This document shows, piece after piece, positions 61,699 to 64,000 of a stretch of DNA of 64,000 nucleotides; position 1 is the stretch's first letter; every line of letters starts with the position of its first letter. The translations under genes were made by a program, and so were the position numbers. Origin of the DNA: Hyunsoonleella aquatilis (GTDB lineage Bacteria > Bacteroidota > Bacteroidia > Flavobacteriales > Flavobacteriaceae); the NCBI RefSeq assembly GCF_014270105.1, contig NZ_JACNMF010000003.1, positions 62,001 to 126,000 on the forward strand, written 5' to 3'. Below the pieces are notes generated by a model. The model did no database searches. It had not been told where the DNA came from and saw only the letters and a program-made list of their open reading frames with translations.

Positions 61699-62484
61699 AT
61701 GGCACTCGAAGTAAAATCAATGGCCGAATTTTTTGCCGAAGGCAAGCAACCCGAAATTTTATTTTGGGTAGGTTCTGCCGGAAGCTATGACGATAGGGCC
61801 AAAAAAATTTCCAAAGCTTTCGTTAAGATTCTGCACAAGGCCAATGTGGATTTTGCGGTGTTGGGCACCGAAGAAAGCAATACTGGAGATGTAGCCAAAC
61901 GCGCTGGAAATGAGTTCTTGTTTCAAATGCAGGCCGTCATGAATATTGAGGTGCTAAACGGTTATGAGGTAAAAAAAATAGTCACTTGCGATCCGCATTC
62001 TTATAATTGCATCAAAAACGAATACCCACAATTGGGTGGTACATATGAAGTGTACCATCATACGCAGTTTATTTCTCAACTAATTAGTTCAGGGCGATTA
62101 AAGGTAGAAGGCGATACTTATAAAGGGAAGCGCATCACCTTTCACGATCCCTGTTATTTGGGTAGGGCAAATAGTGAATATGATGCACCGAGAACACTGT
62201 TGCAACAAACAAAAGCTAATCTCGTAGAAATGAAACGCCATAAAAGCACAGCTCTGTGCTGTGGCGCAGGCGGCGCACAAATGTTTAAAGAACCTGAAAA
62301 AGGGGATAAGGACATCAATGTACTTAGAACCGAGGATGCTTTAGAAACCAACCCCAATATTATTGCAACCGGTTGCCCTTATTGCAACACGATGATGACA
62401 GATGGGGTAAAAAGCAAAGAAAAGGAAAACCAAATTGAAGTATTGGACGTTGCCGAGTTGATTGCTCAATCCATGAATCTTTAA
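61699..62484 (+). CDS. (Fe-S)-binding protein with CCG domains (HdrB/GlpC-like)
   Basis: 261 residues. Two cysteine-rich CCG-type modules: KIVTCDPHSYNCIKNEYP in the first half, and FHDPCYLGRANSEYDAPR with STALCCGAGGAQMF and ATGCPYCNTMMTDGV in the second, forming the usual CX(n)CCX(n)CXXC pattern. The first module looks shortened compared with full two-CCG proteins. It is the presumed soluble partner of the membrane Fe-S protein at 59714 in a heterodisulfide-reductase-like electron-transfer complex; the physiological donor is unknown. Confidence 0.92.
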   Translation: MALEVKSMAEFFAEGKQPEILFWVGSAGSYDDRAKKISKAFVKILHKANVDFAVLGTEESNTGDVAKRAGNEFLFQMQAVMNIEVLNGYEVKKIVTCDPHSYNCIKNEYPQLGGTYEVYHHTQFISQLISSGRLKVEGDTYKGKRITFHDPCYLGRANSEYDAPRTLLQQTKANLVEMKRHKSTALCCGAGGAQMFKEPEKGDKDINVLRTEDALETNPNIIATGCPYCNTMMTDGVKSKEKENQIEVLDVAELIAQSMNL

Positions 62485-62505
62485 ATTGATTTTGACTTTA
62501 ATCTA

Positions 62506-62533
62506 AAATCGTAATACGTAAATCATAAATCAA
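62506..62533 (+). repeat. Four-unit AAATCGT-like heptamer array before the 62.5-kb gene
   Basis: AAATCGT, AATACGT, AAATCAT and AAATCAA run to within 2 bases of ATG 62536. The segment CGTAAATCATAAAT is identical to the array before trmH. Both arrays end at the start codon in the same orientation. Confidence 0.55.
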
Positions 62534-62535
62534 AA

Positions 62536-63021
62536 ATGCTAGTCGATTTTAACACATTGCCCGATGATGCCAGAGTTTGGATTTACCAAGCCAATCGTTC
62601 TTTTACTCCCGAAGAAATTGAAGAGATAGAGTCAAGGTTGGCTGAGTTTATTGAAAACTGGACCGCTCACGGAGCCGACTTGAAGGCAGGCTATACAATT
62701 AAATATAAGCGATTTATTGTCATAGGGCTGAATCAACAATTGAATTCTGCTACAGGGTGTTCAATTGATGCTTCTGTACATTTTATCCAACAGTTGGAGA
62801 AAGATTTCAATGTAGATCTAATGGACAAAATGAATGTGTCTTATAAGCAGGGAGAGTTTGTGGCTTATAAATCTTTAACGGATTTCAGAAAAATGGCAAA
62901 GGATAAAGCGGTGTCAAAGAACACTGTTGTCTTCAACAATCTTGTAGCCAATATTGCTGAATTTAAGGAGAACTGGGAAGTCCCTGCGAGCGAAAGCTGG
63001 CATAGTCGATTTTTAAAATAG
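62536..63021 (+). CDS. Conserved flavobacterial protein (often mislabelled ABC ATPase)
   Basis: 161 residues, soluble, about half helical: ARVWIYQANRSFTPEEIEEIESRLAEFIENWTAHGADLKAG, then IVIGLNQQLNSATGCSIDASVHFIQQLEKDF. I recognise it as a conserved Bacteroidota protein that databases sometimes name 'ABC transporter ATPase', but it has no Walker A, Walker B or signature motif, so that label is wrong. Its function is unknown. It lies 51 bases after the Fe-S gene and 93 before serB, in the same direction. Confidence 0.85.
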   Translation: MLVDFNTLPDDARVWIYQANRSFTPEEIEEIESRLAEFIENWTAHGADLKAGYTIKYKRFIVIGLNQQLNSATGCSIDASVHFIQQLEKDFNVDLMDKMNVSYKQGEFVAYKSLTDFRKMAKDKAVSKNTVVFNNLVANIAEFKENWEVPASESWHSRFLK

Positions 63022-63114
63022 TAGGTTTTGCTTTAAAGGATTAAGCTCCAAAAAATTTTCATATTTAAAATAGAATAGTGACTTTTACAGCTTTCAAAAT
63101 CGACAGCACAAATT

Positions 63115-64000
63115 ATGGCTACTGATATATTCCTTTTAAGTATTTCTGGACCGGATAGACCGGGATTGACATCAGGTTTAACTGGCGTTTTGGCGGAGTA
63201 TGGCGCGAAGGTTTTGGACATAGGCCAAGCCAATATTCACGAAACCTTGTCTTTGGGCATCATGTTTGAAATTAAGTCAGGAAAAAAGTCTGCTGCTGTG
63301 TTAAAGGATTTGTTGTTCAAGGCTTATGAATTAGGTATTAAAGCGAAGTTCAGGCCTATTTCCCTAAACGAGTATGAGCACTGGGTTGGCCTGCAAGGAA
63401 AGGATAGATATATTGTCACCATTTTGGGCGAAAAACTGGCTGCCGAACAAATTTCCGAAGTCACAAAAATAATTTCTGAAAAGAACCTAAATATAGACTC
63501 CATAAAACGATTGACAGGGCGATTATCTCTAGTCAAAAAGGAAGAGTATCCACGTGCGTCTATTCAATTGTCTATTAGAGGCAAAATCAATAACAAATCT
63601 GAATTCACTGAGAAATTCATGCAGATTTCCAAAGAATTGGATGTAGATATCGCTTTTCAGGAGGACAATATTTTCAGAAGGAACCGACGCTTGGTATGTT
63701 TTGACATGGACTCAACTTTAATTCAAACAGAGGTCATTGATGAACTAGCCGAATTGGCGGGGGTAGGCGAACAGGTGAAAGCCATTACAGAATCTGCCAT
63801 GCAGGGCGAAATTGATTTCAACGAAAGTTTTAAACGCCGAATGAAGTTGCTAAAAGGTCTGAGTGAAGAAGTCCTGCAAGATGTGGCGAAGAATTTGCCT
63901 ATTACCAAAGGAGCGCGAAGATTAATGGATACGCTGAACAGTTATGGTTTTAAGACAGCGATATTATCTGGTGGGTTTACCTATTTTGGCCATTATTTGC
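63115..64000 (+). CDS. serB: Phosphoserine phosphatase SerB, 3' end cut by window edge
   Basis: Partial; 295 residues are visible from ATG 63115. Two ACT regulatory domains (about 5-80, IFLLSISGPDRPGLTSGLTGVLAEY; and 98-175, DRYIVTILGEKLAAEQIS) precede the HAD phosphatase core with the catalytic FDMDSTLI (nucleophile Asp197, DxDxT) and LSGGF near the edge. It makes serine from phosphoserine; ACT domains usually confer serine feedback. The rest of the HAD domain lies beyond 64000. Confidence 0.93.
   Translation, partial: MATDIFLLSISGPDRPGLTSGLTGVLAEYGAKVLDIGQANIHETLSLGIMFEIKSGKKSAAVLKDLLFKAYELGIKAKFRPISLNEYEHWVGLQGKDRYIVTILGEKLAAEQISEVTKIISEKNLNIDSIKRLTGRLSLVKKEEYPRASIQLSIRGKINNKSEFTEKFMQISKELDVDIAFQEDNIFRRNRRLVCFDMDSTLIQTEVIDELAELAGVGEQVKAITESAMQGEIDFNESFKRRMKLLKGLSEEVLQDVAKNLPITKGARRLMDTLNSYGFKTAILSGGFTYFGHYL

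Overview
The window is a dense, accessory-poor stretch of a Bacteroidota chromosome, almost certainly Flavobacteriaceae (probably marine). The evidence is two large surface proteins of gliding/type IX secretion type, a Bacteroidota-type LptD, TamB and MCE complement, a DUF4159 protein, a THUMP-like methyltransferase, many TTG starts without Shine-Dalgarno sequences, and repeated TAnnTTTG boxes, the Bacteroidota sigma-A -7 element. I see no tRNA, rRNA, CRISPR array, transposase or prophage.

Layout. 1-3.9 kb: a choice-of-anchor-L protein truncated by the left edge and a T9SS type-B surface protein. 3.9-8.9 kb: an ABC-2 exporter, a divergent protein with kinase-like motifs, and small metabolic or unknown genes. 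8.9-15 kb: Na+/amino-acid symporter, a two-subunit Na+/solute symporter (DUF4212 + SSS) and acetyl-CoA synthetase, which together look like acetate uptake and activation, then a fumarylacetoacetase-family hydrolase. 15.4-17.1 kb: a membrane TPR/LuxR-type regulator. 17.4-20.9 kb: a three-gene acyl-CoA (propionyl-CoA type) carboxylase operon. 21-23.7 kb: YceI, a D-2-hydroxyacid dehydrogenase with a signal peptide, and a Nudix hydrolase. 23.8-28.6 kb: pyrR-pyrB, a STAS-like protein, rnz, a second STAS/SpoIIAA-like protein, pdxH and a CAP-domain lipoprotein. 28.7-35.7 kb: a leftward block of RNA and tRNA modification genes (THUMP-like methyltransferase, TrmH, RsmE, TsaD) mixed with AI-2E transporter, DUF4159 and parvulin genes. 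35.8-44.6 kb: tamB, pfkA-gapA, N-acetylglucosamine kinase and a tandem-domain ABC ATPase. 44.6-51.4 kb: a tight leftward operon of transglutaminase, circularly permuted ATP-grasp/alpha-E fusion, and transglutaminase/DUF2126 fusion. 51.6-54.6 kb: guaC, a hybrid histidine kinase and ridA. 54.6-64 kb: lptD divergent from an amidase-MCE-Fe-S protein-beta-barrel-Fe-S protein-serB run; serB is cut by the right edge.

The best candidate for a poorly understood system is the ATP-grasp/transglutaminase operon, an apparent peptide or isopeptide synthesis and modification module lacking the proteasome-like Anbu peptidase that often accompanies it. Other leads are the kinase-like protein at 5.8 kb; a 21-bp-phased direct repeat upstream of the first surface protein whose core recurs as paired dyads upstream of the CAP lipoprotein; an exported 2-hydroxyacid dehydrogenase; two genes (tamB and the 43.5-kb ABC ATPase) whose expected N-termini have no canonical start codon; and a family of short-period intergenic repeats lying against start codons. 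All protein assignments come from reading motifs; no database search was run.
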